A stretch of DNA of 49,584 nucleotides from a virus. Shown piece after piece: positions 7,506 to 15,493 of the stretch. The notes beneath the pieces are model-generated. The model saw only the letters and a program-made list of their open reading frames with translations. It had not been told where the DNA came from and did no database searches. The DNA is taken from IMG/VR virus record IMGVR_UViG_3300047557_001710, positions 1 to 49,584 of that record. One strand, given 5' to 3'. The translations under genes and the position numbers were made by a program. The first letter of the stretch is position 1, and the number at the start of each line of letters is the position of its first letter.

Positions 7506-7669
7506 TTTTGTACTTTTGTAATTGCTTGAACTACAGAAGTTGTAATACTCTTGGGATTGTTTTGGTTATCCTTAATCACATAAACAATTTGATTAGGCTC
7601 AAGAGTTTGATTGAGAACTTGCTTGTAGTTGCTGGGAAGATTTTTGAAAGTGAAGAGTTCAGCAATCAT
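7502..7669 (-). CDS. Small unrecognised protein (55 aa)
   Basis: Begins MIAELFTFKNLPSNYKQVL. First gene after the module at 7723-7779. Coupled by stop-start overlap to the next gene. No family recognised. Confidence 0.6.
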   Translation of the reverse strand: MIAELFTFKNLPSNYKQVLNQTLEPNQIVYVIKDNQNNPKSITTSVVQAITKVQK

Positions 7670-7722
7670 TTTGAGTTTAGTTAATTGAATTTGGTGTTAA
7701 GGCACAGCCTCTCCACCCATCT

Positions 7723-7779
7723 AATCTACCATAGATCGGGATCTGTGCTCTTTTATTGTGCCAGAAGGATTACTGGCAC
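7723..7779 (-). promoter_or_regulatory. Inverted repeat plus extended -10 module
   Basis: Extended -10 TGGTAGATT (7723-7731), 26-nt spacer, inverted repeat GTGCCAG/CTGGCAC (7758-7779). It drives the genes at 7669 and 7505. Confidence 0.7.
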
Positions 7780-7807
7780 ATGGTATAAGAGACTTGAGTT
7801 GAGACAA

Positions 7808-7969
7808 CTACATCTCATTAACCAAAAAATCAATTTGATGTTGATAGTAATTGATATCCTCAGTAATGGATTCAATCACTTGAACTTGATGTTCTGGAGT
7901 AGTATCTCGTTCCTTGTGTAGTTTCTTGATTTGACTCATTAATTCTTGAATTTGATGTTCTTTATTCAT
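7808..7969 (-). CDS. Small coiled-coil protein (53 aa)
   Basis: Begins MNKEHQIQELMSQIKKLHKE. Strong heptad pattern over nearly its whole length. ATGA overlap with the upstream gene. Probably a helical homodimer or a small adaptor; function unknown. Confidence 0.65.
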   Translation of the reverse strand: MNKEHQIQELMSQIKKLHKERDTTPEHQVQVIESITEDINYYQHQIDFLVNEM

Positions 7970-8226
7970 AGTTGAGATAGAACCCACATCATAGCAGATA
8001 CTTCTTTAGGATCATTCCATCCAGAAACATCATCAGTCATAGTACCATTAGGGCGAAAAATTGCAACTTCATAAGTATCCTTATCTACATTACCATACAG
8101 ACCACAACCAGCAGGACCAGAAACTACACTAATCATCCAACCATTATCAAATGTATGTTTTGCTTGAATCGCATCAGGAATATGATGAGACTCAAACTTA
8201 AGTTGTTGGAATTGATTGTACATCAT
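7966..8226 (-). CDS. Unrecognised 86-residue protein
   Basis: Contains MISVVSGPAGCGLYGNVDKD and a conserved-looking FDNGW block; likely a beta-rich domain. The first usable ATG is at 8226, overlapping the TGA of the membrane-protein gene. Middle gene of the 8790-7808 operon. Confidence 0.65.
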   Translation of the reverse strand: MMYNQFQQLKFESHHIPDAIQAKHTFDNGWMISVVSGPAGCGLYGNVDKDTYEVAIFRPNGTMTDDVSGWNDPKEVSAMMWVLSQL

Positions 8227-8570
8227 CAAAGAGTAATGAACAAAGGAGAATTGATAACTTCGTAAATCTCCCGAGTCTTTACACCAGCTTGATATACGCT
8301 AGATGCAAATTTCTTAGTATTTGGAACAGCTACAGTTTTCAGCCATTCATAAGTGTTGATTGCTACAAGTTGCAGACGCTCAGTACAATAATACTCATTC
8401 CACTTTTGTGAAATTACAGTTGCAATAGCAGCAATAAAAGCACATGCAATCGTAACTCCATTCATAAAATCATGATAGAGTTTGCGATAGTCAATTGAAA
8501 CAATAAAATTAGTCATTTTCTCAGCAGGTGGAAATCCAGAAGTGAAAGAAAGAACTTGTGATTGAGTCAT
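8226..8570 (-). CDS. Small membrane protein (114 aa)
   Basis: One predicted transmembrane helix (GVTIACAFIAAIATVIS, about residues 40-56) followed by a helical cytoplasmic or periplasmic tail. An internal Met at residue 19 is an alternative start. No family recognised. Confidence 0.65.
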   Translation of the reverse strand: MTQSQVLSFTSGFPPAEKMTNFIVSIDYRKLYHDFMNGVTIACAFIAAIATVISQKWNEYYCTERLQLVAINTYEWLKTVAVPNTKKFASSVYQAGVKTREIYEVINSPLFITL

Positions 8571-8604
8571 CGAAAAAAAAAGAATTTAGTAAATGAAATA
8601 AAGT

Positions 8605-8790
8605 TTAATCAACTAGACAAACTTTTACAGAATCTGTGATTCCATTCTTATCTTTGATCTCTTTGATATAAACAATTCCCATTTCAATGAGAGGTTGAAT
8701 TGCCCTCATTCTTTGAGTGTAATTATAAACTTCCCCACCATTTCCAAGAGTTTGAATAATTTCATTTTGAGCTTTGGTGAATTTAATCAT
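8605..8790 (-). CDS. Possible small winged-helix protein (61 aa)
   Basis: The order TKAQNEIIQTLGNGGEVY, then QPLIEMGIVYIKEI and a beta strand, looks like a minimal winged helix, possibly DNA-binding. This is a weak, shape-based guess. First gene behind the module at 8843-8899. Confidence 0.6.
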   Translation of the reverse strand: MIKFTKAQNEIIQTLGNGGEVYNYTQRMRAIQPLIEMGIVYIKEIKDKNGITDSVKVCLVD

Positions 8791-8842
8791 TTGTTTGATT
8801 AATTAATGAAACTGTTGTGAGAGCTACCAGCTCCACCCTTCT

Positions 8843-8899
8843 AATCTACCACACTTTAGCCTCTGTGCTCTTTTATTGTGCCAGTGCTACAACTGGTCC
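8843..8899 (-). promoter_or_regulatory. Inverted repeat plus extended -10 module
   Basis: Extended -10 TGGTAGATT (8843-8851), 26-nt spacer, inverted repeat with arms CCAGT/ACTGG (8878-8899). It drives the operon starting at 8790. Confidence 0.7.
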
Positions 8900-8948
8900 A
8901 AGGGCTATAAGACCCAGAATGAGAAAGGGTCTCAAACTCAACAACACC

Positions 8949-9896
8949 CTATACAATATAATTGCACTCATTGATTGCATCAGTCACCAACTCAATTGAT
9001 TGTGGATTAATATCACAAGTCACACAATTTCTACCTAATAGTTTAGCAGCAATTGCGGTTGTTCCAGAACCTGCGAATGGGTCAAATACCCAACCACCCT
9101 CAGGACAAGATGATTTAATAATTCTCTCCAGTAACTTAAGTGGTTTCTGTGTTGGATACTTACGTTTGTTTGTTTCACTCCTAGAAATGAAATAAACATC
9201 ATCCCATAGATTTTGAACTGGAACACCTTTATTATCTTCAAGATAAATTTTCTTGTAAATTGTGTTTTTTCCAAAATGAAGTAGATTGTGATTATCTAAC
9301 TCAATCAACATATCCTCACTAATTCTCCAACCATAAGTTGGTGTATAACCTTTATATGAAAACATTCTACCTGGACGACTTTTCTCACCAGTGGTTTTTG
9401 CTAGAGCATAAAATCCTTTATCGTCTTGATTTTTGAAACTATTCTTCTCGTATTTTGGATCTAAATCTGTGTATTCAACTTGGAAGTATGGATTACCCTT
9501 ACGCAGAACCATAATGCTATCTACAATATTTCCCCATCCATTCTTGATGTTATTTTTAGGGCCAGAGCGTTTCCAAGAAATATTTGTGTAAAATGAATTC
9601 TTGATTACTTCATCAACTTTAGATAAAACTAAAGCATTACCAATAAAATTATTATGAAGATACATCCAAGAGTTCTTATTCAGCTTTCCCCAGGCTTTAT
9701 TGATAATTTCTGCATACCAATCAATATAATCATCGAATGATGTCCAAGTATCAGTAAATCCCTTCTCCTCTCCATTTGATTCTAACATCTTAAAATCTCT
9801 CTGCAATCCAAAAGGGGGATCCATATAAATCAAATCAAAAGTTTGATCTATATTATCCATCTCCTCGGCAGGTTGTTGTAATATTTCAATACTCAT
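8949..9896 (-). CDS. DNA N6-adenine/N4-cytosine methyltransferase
   Basis: 315 residues with the motif order of beta-class amino-methyltransferases. Catalytic motif IV DPPF is at residues 26-29. The AdoMet-binding motif I FDPFAGSGTTAIAAKLLGRN lies near the C-terminus, preceded by the TQKPLKLLERII segment. The target sequence cannot be read from the protein. It overlaps by 11 nt the upstream gene for a candidate PD-(D/E)XK-like protein, which suggests a restriction-modification-like pair, or a solo methylase protecting phage DNA. Confidence 0.92.
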   Translation of the reverse strand: MSIEILQQPAEEMDNIDQTFDLIYMDPPFGLQRDFKMLESNGEEKGFTDTWTSFDDYIDWYAEIINKAWGKLNKNSWMYLHNNFIGNALVLSKVDEVIKNSFYTNISWKRSGPKNNIKNGWGNIVDSIMVLRKGNPYFQVEYTDLDPKYEKNSFKNQDDKGFYALAKTTGEKSRPGRMFSYKGYTPTYGWRISEDMLIELDNHNLLHFGKNTIYKKIYLEDNKGVPVQNLWDDVYFISRSETNKRKYPTQKPLKLLERIIKSSCPEGGWVFDPFAGSGTTAIAAKLLGRNCVTCDINPQSIELVTDAINECNYIV

Positions 9897-10632
9897 AGGT
9901 TTTATGTTCAGTTTGTGCTAATAGTTTGTGGATACTATCTTGTTGAAGTTTGATTACTACTTGTGATGATTTATTTGCCTTACTCAATCCTAAAAATGCA
10001 TTAATTCCATTGTTTGAAGTGACTCTTATTCTTAAGCCACAATCATAATTATTTTGACCGTCACTAAAGATAATCTTCCTAGAAGATTTACCAGTTCCCT
10101 CTAGAGAAATACTCATTCCACTACTAAGATATTGCACTACAGGATGATTTTCAAAAGGAAATATCATCAAGCGATGAGTTTCAATATCATTGATTACAAC
10201 ATCAAAATTATTATTTGTATCACACAATCCTTGCTGGATAATATTGCGTATTTGACTATCGGTAAGATTATCTAAACAAGTCTCACAAAGTTGATTGAAT
10301 TGATTTCTCACCGTTGAGATAAACTCAATATCATTAAGAATTGATTTGGGAAAAGTTCTAAATTGTTTAACTGATTCAAGGAAAGAATCAAAGATATTTC
10401 CTAAAGATTCATTATACTTACTTGTGTTGAACCAGTCAAATGAGCCATTAGAAATTCCTTTCTTTCTCTTGATACTAATTAGTTTATCAGCAGTTGTAGC
10501 ATCAGCTTTTTGTGTAGTTCCACCAAGTTTTTCCACAACACAATTATAGATATTCAGTTCATTAAGAATCTGGATTGTATCAGCTTCATTTTGAACTCCA
10601 CCATAATGAACTGAGCCATCGGTCCTAAACAT
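9886..10632 (-). CDS. Candidate restriction-type nuclease
   Basis: 248 residues. The N-terminal part reads NEADTIQILNEL, then GGTTQKADATT followed by KLISIKRKKG. This is the spacing of a PD-(D/E)XK core, with Asp in KAD and Lys in SIK, but Ser where Glu/Gln is usual. The position directly upstream of and overlapping the methyltransferase supports a restriction-type role. The rest of the protein is unrecognised. It could instead be an inactive or accessory DNA-binding partner. Confidence 0.6.
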   Translation of the reverse strand: MFRTDGSVHYGGVQNEADTIQILNELNIYNCVVEKLGGTTQKADATTADKLISIKRKKGISNGSFDWFNTSKYNESLGNIFDSFLESVKQFRTFPKSILNDIEFISTVRNQFNQLCETCLDNLTDSQIRNIIQQGLCDTNNNFDVVINDIETHRLMIFPFENHPVVQYLSSGMSISLEGTGKSSRKIIFSDGQNNYDCGLRIRVTSNNGINAFLGLSKANKSSQVVIKLQQDSIHKLLAQTEHKTYEY

Positions 10633-10637
10633 TGTGA

Positions 10638-10868
10638 TTAGTACTTTTGTAGGATTTTGTTAATTTTATCAATTTTGACCCTTTCTTTAGCGTCAAGGAA
10701 TTTGAAACTACATCCTAGAAGTTGTTTCTTTGGTGTGAAAGTAGCCCAACAGGGTTTTGGTTTTTGATTAACTTCCTCATAAACCCAAACACCAGGGACG
10801 AGGTAATACTTATTATACTCTACAAGTTTCTCCTTAGCATTTTTTAGTGGATGAAATCCTGGTTTCAT
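10638..10868 (-). CDS. Unrecognised protein (76 aa)
   Basis: A basic protein with an aromatic-rich segment (YYLVPGVWVYEEV) and CWATFTPKKQLL. It lies 5 nt before the candidate nuclease gene, so it belongs to the methyltransferase operon. Could be a small DNA-binding or controller-type protein, but no HTH is evident. Confidence 0.65.
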   Translation of the reverse strand: MKPGFHPLKNAKEKLVEYNKYYLVPGVWVYEEVNQKPKPCWATFTPKKQLLGCSFKFLDAKERVKIDKINKILQKY

Positions 10869-10872
10869 TTAC

Positions 10873-11130
10873 TTAACCTCCACAGATAATTTTTACCATT
10901 TCAGGACTCATAGTCATAATTCCTGGCTGGTAAGGATAAACTTCCCAGTCCACATAACCTTTTACTTCAGTCTGTGGTTGGTTGGAATAAACACCAGAAA
11001 TTGAGTAAGTATCCTGAAAGACTTTTTCAATTCTACTAGCAGCTTCTTTAGTAGTTCTAAACAGTTGATTACAAACTGATTGATTACCTCCAAAGAAAGT
11101 AAGATTTACAACAGCGTGATGGACTTGCAT
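10873..11130 (-). CDS. Unrecognised protein (85 aa)
   Basis: Start taken at the ATG 23 nt downstream of the -10 box, because the promoter TATAAT at 11153-11158 lies inside the longer reading frame that would start at 11163. Contains TKEAASRIEKVFQDTY and a terminal MSPEMVKIICGG. It leads the methyltransferase operon. No family recognised. Confidence 0.6.
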   Translation of the reverse strand: MQVHHAVVNLTFFGGNQSVCNQLFRTTKEAASRIEKVFQDTYSISGVYSNQPQTEVKGYVDWEVYPYQPGIMTMSPEMVKIICGG

Positions 11131-11152
11131 TAGGTGAGCTGAACTGTTGTTA

Positions 11153-11210
11153 TTATAGAGCATCAAGTGCTCTAATGGATTTGATACTGTAACGGTTTGA
11201 TTAGTGTCCT
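11153..11210 (-). promoter_or_regulatory. Promoter with degenerate inverted repeat
   Basis: TATAAT (11153-11158) preceded at about 31 nt by an imperfect ACACTAATCAAACCGT-type repeat. A looser version of the module found elsewhere. It drives the 10873 to 8949 operon. Confidence 0.5.
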
Positions 11211-11211
11211 A

Positions 11212-11361
11212 TCAGTCTAAACAAACGTATTCAATCTCGTTGATGTCTTCACCACCATTCAAATCAAGACATTCACAAATAGCATCAGGAACAAACTTTC
11301 TAGGATGGGAGTTCTCATCAAGTTCAATTTCAAGTTTGATAACCCAGGTTTTAGTAGCCAT
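11212..11361 (-). CDS. Small acidic protein (49 aa)
   Basis: Begins MATKTWVIKLEIELDE and ends EIEYVCLD, an alternating pattern suggesting a small beta sheet. No family recognised. Confidence 0.6.
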   Translation of the reverse strand: MATKTWVIKLEIELDENSHPRKFVPDAICECLDLNGGEDINEIEYVCLD

Positions 11362-11392
11362 AATGTTAATGTGTAACAGATAAATGAATGAT

Positions 11393-11704
11393 TTAAGCTA
11401 CTTGAAGTTCCTTCAAAATCTCATCAGCAGCACTCGCAAGACGGTCAATTTTCATATTTTTTGCGAGTTTCGTATTTGCCTCTTTAGGGGCTTTAATTTT
11501 AGGCTGATTATCTACCACACAGTTTTTAGGTTTGGAATGAGTTACAAGACCGGCCAGAATTGTCTCAGCGCGTTCCTCAAGTTGGGTTTGATACTTAAGT
11601 GCAGCCTTTTGTTGTTTCCGCATATTTTCAGTCATCACACGACCCTCTGCGATGAGTTGTTTAACACGGGCACGGCGGGCGTTGATTTTGTCTTGAGAAG
11701 TCAT
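11393..11704 (-). CDS. Basic helical protein (103 aa)
   Basis: Strongly Lys/Arg/Ala-rich helices (NARRARVKQLIAEGR; KQQKAALKYQTQLEERAE). Likely nucleic-acid binding or a coiled coil. No family recognised. Confidence 0.65.
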   Translation of the reverse strand: MTSQDKINARRARVKQLIAEGRVMTENMRKQQKAALKYQTQLEERAETILAGLVTHSKPKNCVVDNQPKIKAPKEANTKLAKNMKIDRLASAADEILKELQVA

Positions 11705-11739
11705 AAAAATGATGAGTGAATGTGTAACAGTTTAAGAGT

Positions 11740-11901
11740 TTATGCTGCTAAAGCACCATCAAGAATATCTACCCAACCATTAGGATACAGCTCACTAAAC
11801 TTATCTACAGCTCGATCGGCAGCTTTGTAATTATCATACACACCCAAAACTTTAGTGGAACCATCTTCGAGGAACAAAACAACAGGAATTGATTGAGTCA
11901 T
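11740..11901 (-). CDS. Small unrecognised protein (53 aa)
   Basis: Begins MTQSIPVVLFLEDGSTKVLG, followed by YDNYKAADRAVDKFSELYP and an Ala-rich end. A beta-alpha arrangement resembling a short sensor-like fold. It lies just downstream of tRNA-Phe. Confidence 0.6.
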   Translation of the reverse strand: MTQSIPVVLFLEDGSTKVLGVYDNYKAADRAVDKFSELYPNGWVDILDGALAA

Positions 11902-11945
11902 ATTAAAGAATGATTGAGAAGTTTTGAGAATGTTTAATTCTCAAA

Positions 11946-12018
11946 TGGGAACTGGCAGAATTGAACTGCCGACACAAGGATTTTCAGTCCTTTGCTCTAC
12001 CAACTGAGCTAAGCCCCC
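11946..12018 (-). tRNA. tRNA-Phe (GAA)
   Basis: 73 nt cloverleaf. Acceptor GGGGGCT/AGTTCCC, D-arm GCTCAGTTGGTAGAGC, anticodon loop CTGAAAA, T-arm GGCAG-TTCAATT-CTGCC. No CCA encoded. Confidence 0.93.
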
Positions 12019-12083
12019 AAGGTGGAGAACTTTATCGACCAGACATTTCCAGTCCATAGGCAACTACCATTCCTTGAATTAAA

Positions 12084-12221
12084 TCAAATACTCACAGAGT
12101 ATTCAATTTCAATTTCATCTTCATCATAAAGACCAAGTTGAAGATTTACATAATCATCATAATCTACACCCAGATAATTAGCAAAGTTTTCGTAATCATC
12201 GTGAAGATTAAGGTCAGTCAT
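12084..12221 (-). CDS. Small acidic protein (45 aa), paralogue of the 31.7-kb gene
   Basis: Shares LHDDYE-FA-YLGVDY-D and a terminal -EYSVSI with the 53-residue protein at 31725-31886 (LHDDYETFATRYLGVDYEDF, ending VPLSI). Both are very acidic and both lie directly next to tRNA genes. Function unknown. Confidence 0.7.
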   Translation of the reverse strand: MTDLNLHDDYENFANYLGVDYDDYVNLQLGLYDEDEIEIEYSVSI

Positions 12222-12269
12222 TTTAATAATGAAGTTGAACTTTGTGTTGGGCGGTCCCTCCACCCTTTA

Positions 12270-12326
12270 ATAATACCACACTTTAGGGTCTGTACTCTTT
12301 TATTGTGACGGTTCTACGACCGTCAC
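12270..12326 (-). promoter_or_regulatory. Inverted repeat plus extended -10 module
   Basis: Extended -10 TGGTATTAT (12270-12278), 26-nt spacer, perfect 8-bp inverted repeat GTGACGGT/ACCGTCAC (12305-12326). It drives the acidic gene and probably tRNA-Phe. Confidence 0.75.
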
Positions 12327-12341
12327 ATCTCACAACTGGTC

Positions 12342-12668
12342 TCAAGCAAATTGCTGAGACAGACCAAACTTTACAATAAGCTCTCGATTATAGATATAAT
12401 CTTTCACAAGAGAGAACATATTATCAAGGAGTTCAGGGTCATCAACTCCATTTTCACTCTTAAGAAGAACTCGCAGAAGTTCTTTTACCTGACTAGAATC
12501 AGTATAAAGGTTATACCTATTCTCGTCAAGTTGAATAAAAGTATCAATACCCTCTTGTGAGATATTATACGGAGGGGCTGCTAGGAAGCCAAGAGTAGAT
12601 AGACGCTCAAGAACACCGATGAGATACATTACTTGAAACTCGGCAATCATATCAGCAGAAGAAGTCAT
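12342..12668 (-). CDS. Unrecognised helical protein (108 aa)
   Basis: Mostly helical, acidic (MIAEFQVMYLIGVLERLS; DDPELLDNMFSLVKDYIYNR). It precedes the module of the 12.2-kb gene. No motif recognised. Confidence 0.65.
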   Translation of the reverse strand: MTSSADMIAEFQVMYLIGVLERLSTLGFLAAPPYNISQEGIDTFIQLDENRYNLYTDSSQVKELLRVLLKSENGVDDPELLDNMFSLVKDYIYNRELIVKFGLSQQFA

Positions 12669-12704
12669 TTTAGTTTAGAGTAAAGAATTGAAAAGAGTGG
12701 GAAA

Positions 12705-13379
12705 TTAAACCCCACAGAGTTGTTTTGCAGAAGCACCAGAAGTTTGGCGACGGAGAGAAACCGAATTACCAACTTCATTTCCTACATCAGCACCAGCACC
12801 ATTAGCACCAGCAAATTTGCGTGTTTTACCAAATCGCATAGTAGAGAGTTTTTCACTCACAGCATTAGCATCTTCGTGAACTCGATTTTCTTCCTTCTTC
12901 ATTTCATACAACCTTTCGCTTACTTTATTAGCAAACGCTTTACGGAAGTTAATCTTGAAACTACGAGAAACAGGCTTACCAGTTACATCAGCAAGAACTT
13001 TTTCTGCTTTATGTGCAGTTTCACACTCACGCTCCATAACTTCCAGAAGATACTCATAATAGAGTTTAGTCTGGATTTGTTGAGCTTCAGTACCAATAAT
13101 TTGAAGTTGCTTTATATCACCATTCTTCACATATGCTTTAGCATCATAGAAGGTAGCAACAGCATTAAGAATAAGTGCTTTTGCACTATTGATACGCTTA
13201 AAGCTCTCAAATGTTTCATCCAATACCTGAGTTTTGGTTGCATCATCGAGGCTTACATTATACTGCTTACAGAGCTTATCAATAATTGCTGCGGCAGTCT
13301 GTGACTCTGCTTCAAAGTTGGTACCTTTCTGGAGTTTAAGAATTGCTTGGATTTTAGCAATAACTTGTTGGCGGTCCAT
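12705..13379 (-). CDS. DUF2786-domain protein
   Basis: 224 residues. The N-terminal 45 residues (VIAKIQAILKL, then EAESQTAAAIIDKLCKQYNV) match DUF2786, a helical domain of phage and bacterial proteins of unknown function. The middle part is helical, and the C-terminus is basic and low-complexity (TRKFAGANGAGAD). The start used is the ATG before DRQQV, because the -10 CTATAAT (13404-13412) falls inside the longer frame. It has its own promoter module. Confidence 0.75.
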   Translation of the reverse strand: MDRQQVIAKIQAILKLQKGTNFEAESQTAAAIIDKLCKQYNVSLDDATKTQVLDETFESFKRINSAKALILNAVATFYDAKAYVKNGDIKQLQIIGTEAQQIQTKLYYEYLLEVMERECETAHKAEKVLADVTGKPVSRSFKINFRKAFANKVSERLYEMKKEENRVHEDANAVSEKLSTMRFGKTRKFAGANGAGADVGNEVGNSVSLRRQTSGASAKQLCGV

Positions 13380-13403
13380 AGTGTCCGTTGCTTGTGTCCC
13401 CAT

Positions 13404-13460
13404 ATTATAGCGCCTCAAACAGGCGACCGCGAGCTATAATGGACGGTCCTTTAACCGTCC
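13404..13460 (-). promoter_or_regulatory. Inverted repeat plus -10 module
   Basis: -10 CTATAAT with CG instead of TG upstream (13404-13412), 28-nt spacer, 7-bp inverted repeat GGACGGT/ACCGTCC (13441-13460). It drives the DUF2786 gene. Confidence 0.7.
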
Positions 13461-13479
13461 CATCTCATAGCTGGTCTCA

Positions 13480-13869
13480 CTAAAGTTGCTCTTCAATAAG
13501 AGCAGCAATCTGATGGAAATTCATACCATCATCATTCAGTTCTGCAACTGTATTAGTATAATTAAGTTCCTCGTCATCCTCAAGGTCACAGTATACAATT
13601 TCAGGACATTCGTTAGCCAGTCCAGCCCAATCCATTACTTTAGCAGGTAAAAACTTATTCTCTCCACCAAAGCACCAATAATCTTGTGGTTGAAGATTAG
13701 TTTCTTCAATTCCCCGAAACTCCCACTTTTGATTGTGTTCTTTTGCGTAAAGGTCACAAAGAACACCAAGACAACAATAACCACTAACACTACGAAGATT
13801 ACCAGTTCCTTGCTGATAATCACCAGAGCGGAGAGCACTTATCCACTTTTCTTTGACTTGAGGATTCAT
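13480..13869 (-). CDS. Phage hypothetical with SGYCCLGVLCDLY motif
   Basis: 129 residues. The block KWISALRSGDYQQGTG, then SVSGYCCLGVLCDLY, resembles a widespread family of small phage and bacterial hypothetical proteins with this Cys-containing signature. The C-terminal half ends NDDGMNFHQIAALIEEQL. Role unknown. Downstream of the 13907 gene in the same operon. Confidence 0.7.
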   Translation of the reverse strand: MNPQVKEKWISALRSGDYQQGTGNLRSVSGYCCLGVLCDLYAKEHNQKWEFRGIEETNLQPQDYWCFGGENKFLPAKVMDWAGLANECPEIVYCDLEDDEELNYTNTVAELNDDGMNFHQIAALIEEQL

Positions 13870-13906
13870 AGTTAAAAGTTAGATTGAAAAATAATTCCAA
13901 ACAGAC

Positions 13907-14089
13907 TTATTCAACTTCTTCACCAAGAAGTTCTGGATAGTACTCAAGAACTTCATTTACAAGTTCTTCATCAGTATAAGATGCAAAACTTTCTTCCATT
14001 TGTTCTCCTACGATTCGCATTAGGTCTGTTGTAGACATATTATCAAGAATAGTATCAATGTAATCTTGAATGAGTTGTTCGCGGTCCAT
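13907..14089 (-). CDS. Small acidic helical protein (60 aa)
   Basis: Start taken at the ATG of MDREQLIQDYIDTILD; the longer frame would start within the promoter region. Strongly acidic C-terminus (YYPELLGEEVE). No family recognised. Confidence 0.65.
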   Translation of the reverse strand: MDREQLIQDYIDTILDNMSTTDLMRIVGEQMEESFASYTDEELVNEVLEYYPELLGEEVE

Positions 14090-14141
14090 AGTAAAGAATA
14101 ATGAAGTTGAAGTTTGTGGTGGGTGGTCCAACCACCCTCTC

Positions 14142-14197
14142 AATCTACCAGAAAAAAGTTCTGGTGCTCGTTTATTGTGACGGTTTTACAACCGTCC
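14142..14197 (-). promoter_or_regulatory. Inverted repeat plus extended -10 module
   Basis: Extended -10 TGGTAGATT (14142-14150), 26-nt spacer, inverted repeat GACGGTT/AACCGTC (14177-14197). It drives the genes at 14089 and 13869. Confidence 0.7.
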
Positions 14198-14203
14198 ATC
14201 AGG

Positions 14204-14431
14204 CTAACGATTACTCATAATATAAGAGTAATAATAATCTCGACCTGAGATGTTCCAAGGGTCTCGTTCATCATAAGTATCAAGCCATCCAAGATTTAAC
14301 TCATTCCAAAATGCCTCCATATCATTATCTTGGAGACATTCTAGAGCAATTACAGAACTACCAAAACCATAAGTAATAAGACTAAAAGTCTTTTGTACTT
14401 TAGTAAGAATAGAACGAACTGACGTATTCAT
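14204..14431 (-). CDS. Unrecognised protein (75 aa)
   Basis: Start chosen at MNTSVRSILTKV, overlapping the upstream gene by 32 nt. Aromatic and acidic C-terminal half (WLDTYDERDPW; DYYYSYIM). Last gene of the 15219-14204 operon. Confidence 0.6.
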   Translation of the reverse strand: MNTSVRSILTKVQKTFSLITYGFGSSVIALECLQDNDMEAFWNELNLGWLDTYDERDPWNISGRDYYYSYIMSNR

Positions 14432-14711
14432 CGTAAGCATTTTCAGCATAGCAATCGTTAATTTCTTTAAGAATAGTATTATAGTCTGGAAGTTCTTTCT
14501 CTACATCATTCCAGTAGATTAGAATAGTTTGAATAGAGATATCTTCATCAAGTTCCCAAAGATAATCACAACTTGGATAAATTGGGTCTTGGTAGTTTTG
14601 TTTTGCTAGTTGCTCTTTAACTTCTTGTAAACTATCAAGATAATCTAAAAACTCTTTTGGAAGATTATCCCAACTATCTGGAGTTTCCGGATAGTTGATA
14701 ATTTGTCTCAT
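14400..14711 (-). CDS. Acidic, Tyr-rich protein (103 aa)
   Basis: Unrecognised. Contains PSCDYLWELDEDISIQTIL and ends EYVSSFYSY. Coupled to its neighbours by short overlaps. Confidence 0.65.
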   Translation of the reverse strand: MRQIINYPETPDSWDNLPKEFLDYLDSLQEVKEQLAKQNYQDPIYPSCDYLWELDEDISIQTILIYWNDVEKELPDYNTILKEINDCYAENAYDEYVSSFYSY

Positions 14712-14968
14712 TCTACAATTACTCCTCGCTCTTGAAGTTCAAAATCAATATGACTAAAGATTTCTTCATAAATCCCATCACTATCTTCTATTGCTTCTAG
14801 CACTAGACTTACAAGGTCAATAGGTTGATATTGGGGTTCACCATCTTCATCCATAACAAACACATCTTCGTTTGTGAAGATAAACGCCGCAACAGGTGCA
14901 TCTTCACCTTGATTTTTGATAAGATTTTCAACTCGTTCTTTGAGTTGTTTAAGAGTAGTAGCAGCCAT
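14708..14968 (-). CDS. Acidic protein (86 aa)
   Basis: Begins with a basic helix (TLKQLKERVENLIKNQGED), then hydrophobic strands (VAAFIFTNEDVFVMDEDG) and an acidic helix. No family recognised. Confidence 0.65.
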   Translation of the reverse strand: MAATTLKQLKERVENLIKNQGEDAPVAAFIFTNEDVFVMDEDGEPQYQPIDLVSLVLEAIEDSDGIYEEIFSHIDFELQERGVIVE

Positions 14969-15219
14969 CAGGAGAGAATGTAACGAAAGTCAATAGAGTT
15001 AATACACCAACCAGAAGCAGCAGAAACTTTTTCGCAAAGCTCGTTTGCTACTTCATCATCTGTAGGATTATTTTCCAGTTCAAGTTCAAAGATTTGACCC
15101 ACATAATTTTCTTGAAGTTTTTCTTGTAGAAGTTCTACATCGTCAAGTTCCCAAGCATCTTCTTCATCAAGTGTAAGATCAAAGTTGATATCAGTAACTT
15201 GAACTGTACGAATAACCAT
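14968..15219 (-). CDS. Acidic protein (83 aa)
   Basis: Very acidic, with strands at both ends (MVIRTVQVTDINFDLT; INSIDFRYILS). First gene of this operon. No family recognised. Confidence 0.65.
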   Translation of the reverse strand: MVIRTVQVTDINFDLTLDEEDAWELDDVELLQEKLQENYVGQIFELELENNPTDDEVANELCEKVSAASGWCINSIDFRYILS

Positions 15220-15242
15220 AATGAGTAACGATGTAGTGGAGA

Positions 15243-15416
15243 TTACTTAAGAATGATGAATGGATGGTTTTCGTCTAGAACATCAGTTTCATTCGTAATC
15301 CCAAATCCAACAGTAGGATAGTATTCATCTACTGTTGGGTCATAAATGGAAACATCCATTTGCATTTGTTCTCGGTCAAGAGTTTTAAGATATTCAAACA
15401 GTTGTTTGTAAGTCAT
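15243..15416 (-). CDS. Small acidic protein (57 aa)
   Basis: Begins MTYKQLFEYLKTLDREQM, then DVSIYDPTVDEYYPT and HPFIILK. This resembles small phage proteins that pair a helical start with a short beta sheet. Role unknown. Confidence 0.6.
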   Translation of the reverse strand: MTYKQLFEYLKTLDREQMQMDVSIYDPTVDEYYPTVGFGITNETDVLDENHPFIILK

Positions 15417-15493
15417 AAAAAAATAAGCTAATGGGTGTCTTATTAATTATTAGATTGGGTAAGACTAATTAAAGTCTATCCACAAAACTTTCA

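Noticed and set aside
12720-13304. A 194-residue plus-strand protein
   Set aside because: Antisense to the DUF2786 gene; composition is a mirror of that coding sequence with no ribosome-binding site or promoter.
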